A stretch of DNA of 64,000 bases from Streptomyces misionensis (GTDB lineage Bacteria > Actinomycetota > Actinomycetes > Streptomycetales > Streptomycetaceae). The stretch's first letter is position 1; each line of letters starts with the position of its first letter. Below the pieces are notes generated by a model that worked only from the letters and a program-made list of their open reading frames with translations, was not told where the DNA came from and did not search any database. The position numbers and the translations under genes were made by a program. Where the stretch lies: positions 248,001 to 312,000 of the forward strand of contig NZ_FNTD01000004.1 in NCBI RefSeq assembly GCF_900104815.1. The letters are read 5' to 3'. Positions 8,222-16,352 of this stretch are shown in pieces.

Positions 8222-8914
8222 ATGACGTCGTTCCGTACCAGGACCGGGCAGAAGAACTCCAGGAGACTGGCGGCCCTCGCGCTCGGCCTCGGACTGGCCG
8301 CGGCGGCCCTGGGCACCGCGGCCCCGGCGGGCGCCCAGACCCAGGGCGCCGACCGGGCCCCGGCCCGTAGTGCCGCCGGATACGTCGGCTCCGCCGAGAG
8401 CAGCGGCAACAAGGCCTTCTTCGACGCGGTGTTGAGGTCCGTCGCCCAGCGGCAGGCCGAGCACCCCTCCCTCAAGGCGGTGACCGTCTACTACAACGCC
8501 TCCCAGGCACCCAGCTTCCGTTCGCAGATATCGAGCGCCGCCTCGATCTGGAACAGCTCCGTGTCCAACGTGAAACTCCAGTCGACGACGGGCAGCGCCG
8601 ACTTCGCGTACTACGAGGGCAACGACTCGCGCGGGTCGTACGCGTCCACCGACGGCCACGGCAGCGGCTACATCTTCCTGGACTACACGCAGAACCAGCA
8701 GTACGACTCGATCCGCGTCGCCGCGCACGAGACGGGCCACGTCCTGGGCCTGCCCGACCACTACAGCGGCCCGTGCAGTGAACTCATGTCGGGTGGCGGC
8801 CCCGGCCCGTCCTGCACCAACCGCTACCCGAACGCGACCGAGCGCTCCCGAGTCAACCAGCTCTGGGCGAACGGCCTGGCCAAGGCGCTGTCCAAGGTCG
8901 CCGCGGCGCGCTGA
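8222..8914 (+). CDS. snpA: snapalysin, secreted small neutral metalloprotease (M7)
   Basis: The 230-residue preproprotein has a basic N-terminus and a hydrophobic signal segment (~16-38) ending near AGA, then a short propeptide. The mature domain carries the zinc site [11 protein letters not shown] (His169, Glu170, His173, Asp179), which in the M7 family uses Asp as third protein ligand, and the downstream Met in SELMS for the Met-turn. Two cysteines (CSEL and PSCTN) can form the family's disulphide. Snapalysin is an extracellular milk-protein-hydrolysing protease. GGAG sits about nine bases before the ATG. Expression is expected to depend on divergent snpR. Length and motifs are normal. Confidence 0.95.
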   Translation: MTSFRTRTGQKNSRRLAALALGLGLAAAALGTAAPAGAQTQGADRAPARSAAGYVGSAESSGNKAFFDAVLRSVAQRQAEHPSLKAVTVYYNASQAPSFRSQISSAASIWNSSVSNVKLQSTTGSADFAYYEGNDSRGSYASTDGHGSGYIFLDYTQNQQYDSIRVAAHETGHVLGLPDHYSGPCSELMSGGGPGPSCTNRYPNATERSRVNQLWANGLAKALSKVAAAR

Positions 8915-8960
8915 CCGACCCACCCGGCGGACCGGCCCCCGGCCGTGACCCCACCACACG

Positions 8961-8995
8961 CGTACGGACCGCGGCTCCCCATCGCGGTCCGTACG
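8961..8995. terminator. strong hairpin between convergent genes
   Basis: CGTACGGACCGCG (8961-8973) and CGCGGTCCGTACG (8983-8995) are perfect 13-base arms around a nine-base loop. The hairpin begins 47 bases after the snpA stop and lies 22 bases before the end of the convergent gene, so it can end transcription from both sides. There is no long U tract, as is common in streptomycetes. Confidence 0.8.
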
Positions 8996-9017
8996 TCTGC
9001 GCCGGGCCGGTGCTGCG

Positions 9018-9767
9018 TCACGGTGTGGGCGACGCCTCGGTGAGCGACATCCAGTTCCGGACCGTCTCCTGGTGCGAACCGGTGGCCGTGCCCGCTCCGA
9101 CCGCTTCCGCGTCCTTCGCGGAGCATGGTGTTCCCGCGCGGGTCAGCAGGACGAGCGGCCACTCGGGGCCCGCGCCCGGGGGTTCCCCGTCGAAGGCCGT
9201 CCAGTCCCAGGGGCCGTCGAACCGCCATGCCCGGCCGGCGGCGTCGGCGACCTCGTCGCCCCGGTGCAGGAAGGCGTACGGCCGCATCAGCAGTTCGAAG
9301 GTGAAGGGGATGCCGTCACCAGGCTGGATGGAGTATCCCGTGCCGTCGAGATGGCTGCCGTCCGGGAACTCCCGGTAGGACAGGCCGCGAGGCAGCACGG
9401 TCACGGTCATATGGGGCCGGGGCAGCCAGCCCGTTTCGAGCGGTGGATCGTGGTGGTCGACGGACGTCACGTGCACGACGGTCGGTGGTACCCCGATCCG
9501 GCAGATGTCGCCCGCCTTCAGCTGCTCGGGCGGCGGGTCGGTATGGAACAGCTCCGCCTCCGCTTCGGGGTCGGCGCGGCCGCCGGTGTGCACGCCCAGG
9601 GCGACATCCCCGTTCCAGTGCACGAAATCGCTGTCGGTGTCGATGTCCCACCACGGCCATCGCACCGAAATCCAGCCCCAGGTCACCCCTCGCACGACCC
9701 GCGTCGGTGTGAAGGGACAGGCGACCGACAGCACGTCACCGACCCGGAACTCCCCCGCATCCATCAT
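9018..9767 (-). CDS. hypothetical protein, 249 residues
   Basis: I do not recognise this protein. It is soluble, acidic and rich in Trp/Pro. The N-terminal ~180 residues hold repeated short beta-like segments (RVGDVLSVACPFTP, LKAGDICRIGVPPTVVHV), and a conserved-looking block GPWDWTAFDG follows at ~195-205. There is no signal peptide or membrane segment. Two tandem ATG codons (9762-9767) begin the frame, with no strong ribosome site, so the start is uncertain. Codon use is typical of the surrounding genes, which supports it being real. It converges on snpA. Confidence 0.6.
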   Translation of the reverse strand: MMDAGEFRVGDVLSVACPFTPTRVVRGVTWGWISVRWPWWDIDTDSDFVHWNGDVALGVHTGGRADPEAEAELFHTDPPPEQLKAGDICRIGVPPTVVHVTSVDHHDPPLETGWLPRPHMTVTVLPRGLSYREFPDGSHLDGTGYSIQPGDGIPFTFELLMRPYAFLHRGDEVADAAGRAWRFDGPWDWTAFDGEPPGAGPEWPLVLLTRAGTPCSAKDAEAVGAGTATGSHQETVRNWMSLTEASPTP

Positions 9768-10108
9768 CCGATCAGGATAGAAGGCGGCCTGTTCGCGCCG
9801 CACGGCAGCCGGTGAGGGGGGGGGCTGCGGCGCGGACGGGGAAATGAGTCGACGCGCGCCGTGCCGGTGGATACATTCCCTGTGGCCATACGTCGTCCGG
9901 CGGCCCAGGACACCACACTCGGGTTCGCCCCGATGCGGAAACCCCGGTTCGGATCCGGGCGTTGGCCACCCGGCTGCCGCGGCTTCCCGGCGGCTGGCGC
10001 AGGACCCGATCGTACGCATCGGGTGCCTGCCGGCCGTCGCGCACGGCGCCGTGGAGGATGGAACGATGCCCGGTGCGGCCTTCGCCTGCCGGGCCGGAGA
10101 GGACGCGT
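9768..10108. other. divergent intergenic region
   Basis: These 341 bases separate the minus-strand hypothetical gene from the plus-strand NTF2-type gene. I see no convincing coding frame, repeat or RNA; promoters for both sides are expected here. Confidence 0.4.
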
Positions 10109-10798
10109 GTGTCACTCGCTCTTGCCGATCGCTTGGCCATCACCGAGCTGATCTCGTCGCACGGCCACCTCGTCGACGACGGATGCCTTGACCGGTTGGA
10201 GGAGTTGTTCACCTCCGATGTCGTCTACGACGTCACCGAGTTCGGCCAGGACCCGCTGCGCGGGGTGGCGGCCGTCCGGGAGGCGGCCTGGGCGCTGGGG
10301 GCCGCGAACCCCGTCGCGCATCACGTCACCAATGTCGTCGTATCGCCGTCGCCGGACGGCGAGGTGCGGGTCCGGTCCAAGGGGCTGGGCATCAAGGCGG
10401 ACGGCTCCTGCGGTTCGGTCTCCTACGACGACACCGTCGTACGCACCGCCGACGGCTGGCGGATCAGCCACCGCAAGGTGTGGCCGCGCCGCGCTCCCCT
10501 GGGCCTCGCGCACACCGGGCCGGCAGACGAACCCGAGGACATCGGGGATCTTCTGGAGTTCCTCCTCGCTCGCGTCATGGACGACAACCACGCCTATGCC
10601 TACGTGGCCGACACCATCGGCGGCGAGGCCCTTCTCGACAGCCATCTGCCCATGCTCGATCTGACCGGGCAACTGGCGCGCGAGCACAAGGAGATGGGCT
10701 CCGGGGACCCCCGTTCAGCGGGCCTCGCGTACGCGATTCGCGTCCTTGCCCAGTCGTACGCCGAGCACCCCGACTACCGCCGCGCATGGCGTCCGTAG
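10109..10798 (+). CDS. NTF2/SnoaL-like domain fused to a DUF6221-like domain
   Basis: Residues ~1-135 form an NTF2-fold (SnoaL-like) domain: LADRLAITELISSHGHLVDD, then LEELFTSDVVYDVTEFG and the late strand GWRISHRKVWPRR. Such domains bind or cyclise small hydrophobic molecules. After a short linker the last ~85 residues (IGDLLEFLLARVMDDN to the terminal HPDYRRAWRP) resemble DUF6221, normally a stand-alone short streptomycete protein of unknown role. The GTG start has GGAGAGG just upstream. The stop overlaps the next gene's start by 13 bases, so the hydrolase is co-translated. The fusion is uncommon as far as I know. Confidence 0.7.
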   Translation: MSLALADRLAITELISSHGHLVDDGCLDRLEELFTSDVVYDVTEFGQDPLRGVAAVREAAWALGAANPVAHHVTNVVVSPSPDGEVRVRSKGLGIKADGSCGSVSYDDTVVRTADGWRISHRKVWPRRAPLGLAHTGPADEPEDIGDLLEFLLARVMDDNHAYAYVADTIGGEALLDSHLPMLDLTGQLAREHKEMGSGDPRSAGLAYAIRVLAQSYAEHPDYRRAWRP

Positions 10799-11682
10799 CC
10801 GTCCGGCCCCCTGCGAGACTGGGCGAGAGCACGCTGTCGGATGGGCGGTCGTTCGGATGGGCCGAGTGGGGGCCGTCGGACGGAGTGCCCGTCCTGCTGT
10901 GTCCTGGGGCGGCGACCAGCCGGTGGCTCGGGTTCGGGGCAGGTGTCGTCGAGGCGCTCGGGGTGCGTCTCGTCTCCGTGGACCGGCCGGGGCTCGGAGC
11001 CTCCACGCCCGCCCCCGGGCGGACCTTCCGCGACTTCGCCGGGGACGTGCGGCAGCTCTGCGCGCTGCGGGGGCTCGGCCGCCCGGCCGTGGTCGGGAAC
11101 TCCCAAGGCGCGCCGTTCGCCCTCGCCTGTGCCGTGGCGGGGGTCGCCTCCGCGCTGGCCGTCGTCTCCGGCGCGGACGAGGTCGCCGCGCCGCAGTTCG
11201 CCCCTGCCCTGGACGCGGGCCTGCGCGGTCTCGTCGAGCGCACCGCGCGCGATCCGGCCGGAGCCGAGGAGTTCTTCGCGGGCTTCACCGCGGAGGCGAT
11301 GTGGGACATGGTCATGGCGGGGAGTGCGGAGTGCGACCTCGCCGTGTACCAGGATCCCGAGTTCGCGGCCGGCTACCGCAGGGCCTTGAGCGAAGCGTTT
11401 GCTCAGGGTGGCGCCGGTTACGCCCGTGACACCGTCCTGGCGATGGGGCGGTGGCCGTTCGCGCTCGACGCGATCACGGTCCCGGTCGACATCTGGTACG
11501 GCGAGCGGGACACCGGCCACTCGCCCGACAACGGCGCACTGCTCGCCGCGCGTGTGCCCGGTGCGCGACGCCATGTCGTGCCGGAGATCGGCGGGGCGCT
11601 GCTGTGGACGCACGCCGAGGACATCCTCAGGGCGCTCCTCGGCAAGGCCGCCGGTGCCGCCGCTCCGCGCTCGCCGAGCTGA
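10786..11682 (+). CDS. alpha/beta-hydrolase
   Basis: This 298-residue alpha/beta-hydrolase has the oxyanion-side segment LLCPGAATSRW, a nucleophile elbow of the G-x-S-x-G kind (VVGNSQGAPFAL, near residue 106), an acid in the WYGERDTGHSPDNG region and a late His in LLWTHAED. The early block VDRPGLGASTP is typical of cytoplasmic esterase/haloperoxidase-like hydrolases. The substrate is not predictable. Translation is coupled to the NTF2-DUF6221 gene through a 13-base overlap, so the two probably act on one small molecule. Confidence 0.85.
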   Translation: MASVAVRPPARLGESTLSDGRSFGWAEWGPSDGVPVLLCPGAATSRWLGFGAGVVEALGVRLVSVDRPGLGASTPAPGRTFRDFAGDVRQLCALRGLGRPAVVGNSQGAPFALACAVAGVASALAVVSGADEVAAPQFAPALDAGLRGLVERTARDPAGAEEFFAGFTAEAMWDMVMAGSAECDLAVYQDPEFAAGYRRALSEAFAQGGAGYARDTVLAMGRWPFALDAITVPVDIWYGERDTGHSPDNGALLAARVPGARRHVVPEIGGALLWTHAEDILRALLGKAAGAAAPRSPS

Positions 11683-11760
11683 GCGCCGCTCGCCCAGGCG
11701 GCCCGGCGGCGGGGCTTCGGCGCGCAGGCGTGTGTGCGGGAACGGGGGTACACCGGTGGT

Positions 11761-12912
11761 ATGAGTGTGCGGCGTGCGTCGGTGGACCGCTTCCTGGCAG
11801 GACGGCCGGGCCGCGGGGCGGTGGTGATCCCCTTAGCGCTGATCGTCGCGATCACGGTTGCGGACCTGCGTTCTCCGCAAGACATCCATCTGGGTCCCTT
11901 CCTGGTGGTCGCGCCGGCCCTCACCGCGTCCTTGGCCGGGCCGCGGCCGACCGCGCTCGTGGGGGCACTGGCTGTGGCCGCCCAGCTGTGCATCTCCGTG
12001 TTCCACGGCGGGCTGACCACGGCCAACCACATGGCGCAGGTCGTCGCGCTGATCGTGCTCTCGGTCCTGGTGGTCTTCGTCTGCCATGTGCGCGAACGGC
12101 GCGGCCGGGAGCTGAGCCGGGCACGATCGGTGGCGGAAACCGCACAGCTCGCGTTGTTGCGGCCGCCGCCGCGCCGGATCGGGCCGCTGCGGGTGGCCTG
12201 GATGTATCTGGCCGCCGAGGACGAGACCCGGATCGGTGGTGATCTGTTCGCCCTGGCCCGCACCGACCGTCCCGGCACCCGGGTGATCATCGGCGACGTC
12301 CGGGGAAAGGGCCTGGCCGCCATCGGCGAGGCGTCGGTCGTGCTGGGGGCGTTCCGCGAGGGCGCGCACCGCTACCCCACCTTGTCCGGGCTGGCTGCGG
12401 CCCTGGAGGAGAGTGTGGCCCGGAATCTGGAGGAGGTGGCCGACACCGAGCACGACCCCGGTGAGCACTTCGTCACCGCTCTGCTGCTCGACATCCCCGA
12501 CCATGGCTCACAGGCGGAACTGATCAGTTGCGGCCACCCGCCGCCCCTGCTGCGGCACGATCACCACGTCACCGCCTTGCACGCGCGGCATCCGGCGCCC
12601 CCCTTGGGCATGGACCAGTCTCCCGACTCCAGGCACCGGACCGATCCCTTCACCTTCGAGCCCGGCGACATGCTGCTGCTCTACACCGACGGTGTCGTCG
12701 AAGCCCGCTCGCCTTCGGGAGCCTTCTACCCACTCGGCGAGTCCGCCGCCGTGCTGCGTGCGTCCACCCCCGAGGGTTTGGTCCGTGAGATCCACCGCGA
12801 CCTGATCGACCACGTCGGACAGGAACCCGCGGACGACGCCGCCCTCCTCGTCATCGAACGCTGCGCCGCCCACCGCCTCCAACGGTCACATCCGACCGAC
12901 GGCACCCCGTGA
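11761..12912 (+). CDS. membrane-anchored PP2C (SpoIIE/RsbU-type) phosphatase
   Basis: The 383-residue protein has three to four hydrophobic N-terminal segments (~20-105), a short coiled linker (RELSRARSVAET) and a PP2C-type phosphatase domain. Metal-binding landmarks are RIGGDLFAL, GDVRGKGLAA, LLLYTDGVVEAR and PADDAALLVI. Such streptomycete proteins usually dephosphorylate anti-anti-sigma factors, linking a membrane signal to sigma-factor release. No anti-sigma or antagonist gene is adjacent, so the partner is unknown. Confidence 0.88.
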   Translation: MSVRRASVDRFLAGRPGRGAVVIPLALIVAITVADLRSPQDIHLGPFLVVAPALTASLAGPRPTALVGALAVAAQLCISVFHGGLTTANHMAQVVALIVLSVLVVFVCHVRERRGRELSRARSVAETAQLALLRPPPRRIGPLRVAWMYLAAEDETRIGGDLFALARTDRPGTRVIIGDVRGKGLAAIGEASVVLGAFREGAHRYPTLSGLAAALEESVARNLEEVADTEHDPGEHFVTALLLDIPDHGSQAELISCGHPPPLLRHDHHVTALHARHPAPPLGMDQSPDSRHRTDPFTFEPGDMLLLYTDGVVEARSPSGAFYPLGESAAVLRASTPEGLVREIHRDLIDHVGQEPADDAALLVIERCAAHRLQRSHPTDGTP

Positions 12913-13123
12913 CCATGGCCGTCGTCTCCGGCTTGGATCACCGGACGGGCCGGGCTCCGCCGAGCGCGCCGGGGCACGCGACCGACGCCCGGTGAGCCGG
13001 CGGACGGACGGCGCCCCGCGCGGGCTCACGTGCCTCGGATGCGATGACGCACTGGCACGGTCGGCCACGGGGTCGTCCCCCGCGATATGGCGACCGGGCG
13101 CGGCAGATGGCAAGATCACGCGG

Positions 13124-13600
13124 ATGGCCGGTCAAGCTGAGTTGTCGTTGCGTTGGGGTGGGACGTCCGCGCGCTGGTGGACCGCGGCGTTGGCGTTGGT
13201 CGCGGTCGCGGGGGCGGTCGCGGCGGGTCTCGGTGTTCCGGGCGCGGAGAAGCTCGCGATCTTCGCCGGGGTCGTGGGGGTGGGGGTCCTCGGGTGCGGG
13301 CTCGGGGTGCTCAGGCGACGGGTGGAGGCGGGCCCGGACGGGCTCCGGTTTTGCGCGGTGCTGCGGTGGCGGCGACTGGGGTGGGACGAGATAGTCCGCA
13401 TGGAGGGGCTGCGGGTGGCGGCCGTCGACTCCCGTGTCCGTAGTTCGAACCTGCGTGTCGTGGCCACGCTCCGCGACGGTTCCACGGTGCCGCTGCCGGT
13501 GCCCTGGGTCGGTGCCGACGACATAGGTGAGTTCGAGAGGCAGTTGTCCCGGTTGCGTGCGGTGCAGCACCGTTATGCGCGCGGCAACCAGGGGGCGTAG
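13124..13600 (+). CDS. small membrane protein with PH-like domain
   Basis: The 158-residue protein has two hydrophobic segments (~20-38 and 44-61) and a cytoplasmic PH-like domain with the usual actinobacterial pattern: RRRVEAGPDGLRF, then RRLGWDEIVRMEG, then VATLRDGSTVPLPVPW. Such proteins are widespread in streptomycetes and unassigned in function. The ATG fits the start of the conserved region; the frame stays open further upstream, but that part looks non-coding. Confidence 0.75.
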   Translation: MAGQAELSLRWGGTSARWWTAALALVAVAGAVAAGLGVPGAEKLAIFAGVVGVGVLGCGLGVLRRRVEAGPDGLRFCAVLRWRRLGWDEIVRMEGLRVAAVDSRVRSSNLRVVATLRDGSTVPLPVPWVGADDIGEFERQLSRLRAVQHRYARGNQGA

Positions 13601-13734
13601 CTTCAGCGTTGCCGCCGAGCGCCTACGACGTGACGGCCCCCGATGGCGGGCGACACGGCGAATCGGGCGATACTCCCCCGACGGGGTGGGCGCGGTGCCA
13701 CGATGGTGCTCTTCGTCCAGTACCGGGAGGGGCA

Positions 13735-14211
13735 GTGAGCGCTGACATCCGCGGAAGGCTGGCCGGGCTCGGGCTGCGGTTGCCGGAGGTGAGCGCGCCC
13801 AAGGGGGCGTACGTGCCGGCCGTGCGCAGCGGCCCGTTCGTCTTCGTGTCCGGGCAGATCCCGTTGACCGGCGGGGAGATGACCGCGACCGGCAGGGTCG
13901 GGGCGGAGGTGTCGCCGGAGCGGGCCCGGGAACTGAGCAGGCAGTGCGCGCTGGCGGCGCTGGCGGCCGCCGACTCGGTGGCGCCCCTGGAGACGGTGGT
14001 GCAGGTGGTGAAGGTCGTGGGGTACGTGTCCTCGGCGCCCGGGTTCATCCGGCAGGCCGAGGTGGTGGACGGGGCGAGCGAACTGCTGGTCGAGGTGTTC
14101 GGCAGGTCGGGCCGGCACGCCCGCAGCGCTGTCGGCATGAACATCCTGCCGCTTGGTTCACCGGTGGAGATCGAGGTCGTCCTGCGGGTGTCCGAGGACG
14201 ACGCCCGATAG
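13735..14211 (+). CDS. RidA family enamine/imine deaminase-like protein
   Basis: This 158-residue RidA/YjgF-like protein has the family core GPFVFVSGQIP, the central AALAAADSV...VVQVVKVVGYV and the terminal GSPVEIEVVLRV. The family forms trimers with active sites at subunit interfaces and hydrolyses reactive enamines and imines. An Arg is expected near residue 105 for substrate carboxylate binding, and RSAVGMNILPLG lies in that place. The GTG start follows GGGAGGGG. It converges on the PhzF-like gene. Confidence 0.88.
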   Translation: MSADIRGRLAGLGLRLPEVSAPKGAYVPAVRSGPFVFVSGQIPLTGGEMTATGRVGAEVSPERARELSRQCALAALAAADSVAPLETVVQVVKVVGYVSSAPGFIRQAEVVDGASELLVEVFGRSGRHARSAVGMNILPLGSPVEIEVVLRVSEDDAR

Positions 14212-14223
14212 CCGGCGGCCCCT

Positions 14224-15063
14224 TCAGGAGATGGGGACCGCCGTGCCCGTCACCTCGATGCCGCCGGCCGGATCCGCCGGGATCGTCACCGTCAGCAGGC
14301 TCGGGCGGCCCATGTCCACGCCCTGGTGGATGGTCAGCACGGTGGGCGGCGTGACGAGCCCGTTGCCACGCAGGTATCCGCCGAGCGCCGCGGCCGCCGC
14401 GCCGGTGGCCGGGTCCTCGACGACGCCGCCCGGCGGGAAGGCGTTGCGGGCGTGGAAGACGGTGTCCGACTCCCGGTGCACGAGGGCGATGGTGGTCCAG
14501 TTCCGGCGCGCCATGAGGGCGTTGAGCGCCGCCATGTCGTAGTCGAGGTCGGCCAGCCGTGCCCGGTCGGCGGCGGCGATGACCGGGTGCCAGGCGCCGG
14601 CGTAGGCGACCTGGGGCGGCAGGGCCGGGTCGAGGTCGGCCGCGGACCAGCCGAGCGTAGCGAGGAGTTCGGCGAGATCGGCGTCGGCGAGGTCCGTCGT
14701 GCGGGGCTCGACGCTGACCAGGGTGGCCGTGACGGAACCGTCGGGGGCGGTGGAGGTGGTCACGGGGACGGTTCCCGCCCGGGTGTGCAGCAGCAGACGG
14801 CCGACGCCGTGCCGCGACGCGTGGGCGACGGCCGTCGCGATGGTGGCGTGGCCGCAGAACGGGACCTCGGTCTGCGGGCTGAAGTACCGGATGTCGAGCG
14901 CGCCGTCGGGGCGCGGGACGACGAACGCCGTTTCCGAGTAGCCGACTTCGGCCGCCACGGCGGCCATCGTCGCTTCGTCGATGCCGGTGGCGTCCAGCAC
15001 CACACCTGCCGGGTTCCCGCCCCGGGGGTCGCTGCTGAAGGCCACGTAGCGCAGGATCTCCAT
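14224..15063 (-). CDS. PhzF-family isomerase
   Basis: The 279-residue protein has the diaminopimelate-epimerase-like fold: N-terminal GGNPAGVVLD, the catalytic-Glu block GYSETAFV (Glu44), FCGHATIATA, and in the second half VEDPATGAAAAAL. PhzF proteins catalyse proton shifts or epimerisation; most are outside phenazine pathways, and no other phenazine gene is here. A GTG one codon upstream is an alternative start. It may share transcription with the 2OG oxygenase gene 85 bases upstream. Confidence 0.88.
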   Translation of the reverse strand: MEILRYVAFSSDPRGGNPAGVVLDATGIDEATMAAVAAEVGYSETAFVVPRPDGALDIRYFSPQTEVPFCGHATIATAVAHASRHGVGRLLLHTRAGTVPVTTSTAPDGSVTATLVSVEPRTTDLADADLAELLATLGWSAADLDPALPPQVAYAGAWHPVIAAADRARLADLDYDMAALNALMARRNWTTIALVHRESDTVFHARNAFPPGGVVEDPATGAAAAALGGYLRGNGLVTPPTVLTIHQGVDMGRPSLLTVTIPADPAGGIEVTGTAVPIS

Positions 15064-15148
15064 CACCTGAACGTAGTCGCTCCGTCACCGAGGAGTCAAA
15101 AGTGCCGCGGGCGGTGCGATCGGTGCGCGGCGGGGCCGGGCGGGGTCG

Positions 15149-15979
15149 TCAGGCCCAGGTGAGCAGTTGCCCGGACGAGGCCAGTCCCACCGCGAAACCC
15201 AGTGCCACGCGCCGAGCGCCCCGGCTCGGGCGTACCGCGTGGAAGTTGCGGGGGTCGATGAGCAGCGCCTCGCCGACGCGGGGGGTGATCTCCAGGGATT
15301 CGGCACCGCGCACGACGGCCTCGTCGTATCCGTAGGAGGCGGGCAGCCGGTACGCCTCGTCCTCCGGCTGCCAGCGGTGCCGCCACAGCACCGTCTCACC
15401 GCCCGAAGGGGGCACGCTGAGGTAGAGGTTGAAGGCGAACTGTCCGATCAGGGGAACGTCGAGCAGGTCCTCCGCGTATTCGCGCGACGCGTCGTCGAAG
15501 TGCACGAGGAAGCCCTGGTTGGGCTCCCTGGCCACGCCGTCGCCGAGTTGGCGGCCGCCCCGCCGGCCGACGGCCGCGCCGCCGGGCCAGTGCGCGCCCA
15601 GTGCCTCTCGGCAGACGGCGAAGGGGTCGAACGAGAGGTCGAGGGCCCGCCATGCCAGGGAGTGCCCCTCCAGCGCCTCCCAGTAGCTGTCGGCGACTCC
15701 CCCGTCCGCCATGTGGTCGCTGATTCCCACGCCGAACCGCATGACCGGCGGCTGGACGCGCGTCGTGCCGTACGAGTCGAACGCCCTGCGTTCCAGGGCG
15801 GTGAGGATCTCCTCGCAGCGCTCCGAGGAGAAGAAGCCGGGCACCCGCACGGCCGCGTACCGCCCGGCGGCGAGGCCGGAGAGCAGTCGGTGGGTGAATG
15901 CGTGCCCGGTGGCGACGCGGAAGAACGGATCGTGCGGCGCGATGTGCGGCATGTCCCGAGCGGATGTCCCTGTGGTCAT
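15149..15979 (-). CDS. 2-oxoglutarate/Fe(II)-dependent oxygenase
   Basis: The 276-residue double-stranded beta-helix protein carries the iron triad His160-x-Asp162 (FLVHFDD) and distal His247 (DPRNFHAV), followed by Arg256/257 for the 2-oxoglutarate carboxylate. The surrounding pattern (PLIGQFAFNLYLS, PSGGETVLW) is that of prolyl-4-hydroxylase-like enzymes. GGGGGAG lies eight bases before the ATG. It follows by 58 bases a gene for a 64-residue peptide with a very strong ribosome site, so a peptide substrate is a fair hypothesis. A free amino acid or secondary-metabolite substrate is equally possible. Confidence 0.85.
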   Translation of the reverse strand: MTTGTSARDMPHIAPHDPFFRVATGHAFTHRLLSGLAAGRYAAVRVPGFFSSERCEEILTALERRAFDSYGTTRVQPPVMRFGVGISDHMADGGVADSYWEALEGHSLAWRALDLSFDPFAVCREALGAHWPGGAAVGRRGGRQLGDGVAREPNQGFLVHFDDASREYAEDLLDVPLIGQFAFNLYLSVPPSGGETVLWRHRWQPEDEAYRLPASYGYDEAVVRGAESLEITPRVGEALLIDPRNFHAVRPSRGARRVALGFAVGLASSGQLLTWA

Positions 15980-16037
15980 TCGTAGGTCTCCCCCGACGCT
16001 CTGAAAGACAGCGGAAATCGAAGGCGCCCCGCCGCCC

Positions 16038-16232
16038 CTACTCGGGAGGCGCTCCGGTGGTGGGGCGGAACGCGGTCTTCGCATCGAGTTCGAGTGCCTG
16101 GCGTCCGGCCTCGAGTGCTTCCATCGCGATGCGCCGGCCCGCCTCCGCCTGCAACTCCTCGAGCTCGCTCCCCGGGGCGCCCCACGTCAGGGAATGATCG
16201 TCGTGGGTGTCGGTGGTGGGGAGAGCAGCCAT
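16038..16232 (-). CDS. 64-residue acidic peptide upstream of the 2OG oxygenase
   Basis: The ATG has GGAGG eight bases upstream, one of the best ribosome sites in this region. The peptide starts MAALPTTDTHDDHSLTWG, has a strongly helical middle rich in Glu/Ala/Leu (about 22-48), and ends in a Thr/Pro-rich tail (FRPTTGAPPE). It has no membrane segment and no Cys. No family is recognised. The shape, a helical leader plus a short polar tail next to a modifying oxygenase, would fit a ribosomal peptide precursor, but it could equally be a small regulatory partner. The preceding STAND gene ends 120 bases upstream. Confidence 0.7.
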   Translation of the reverse strand: MAALPTTDTHDDHSLTWGAPGSELEELQAEAGRRIAMEALEAGRQALELDAKTAFRPTTGAPPE

Positions 16233-16352
16233 AGGTGGACCTCCGCGCGTTCGAGTAAGGGACGCATCACTCAGGGTGAAGCACCGTCAGGCTACGCGCA
16301 AGGGAGTCGCCGACCGCGCATTTACGCCAACTTCCTTGGAATTGAAGGACTT

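Noticed and set aside
14224..15063. Phenazine biosynthesis
   Set aside because: Only a PhzF-like protein is present and the family is broad; no other phz gene is nearby.
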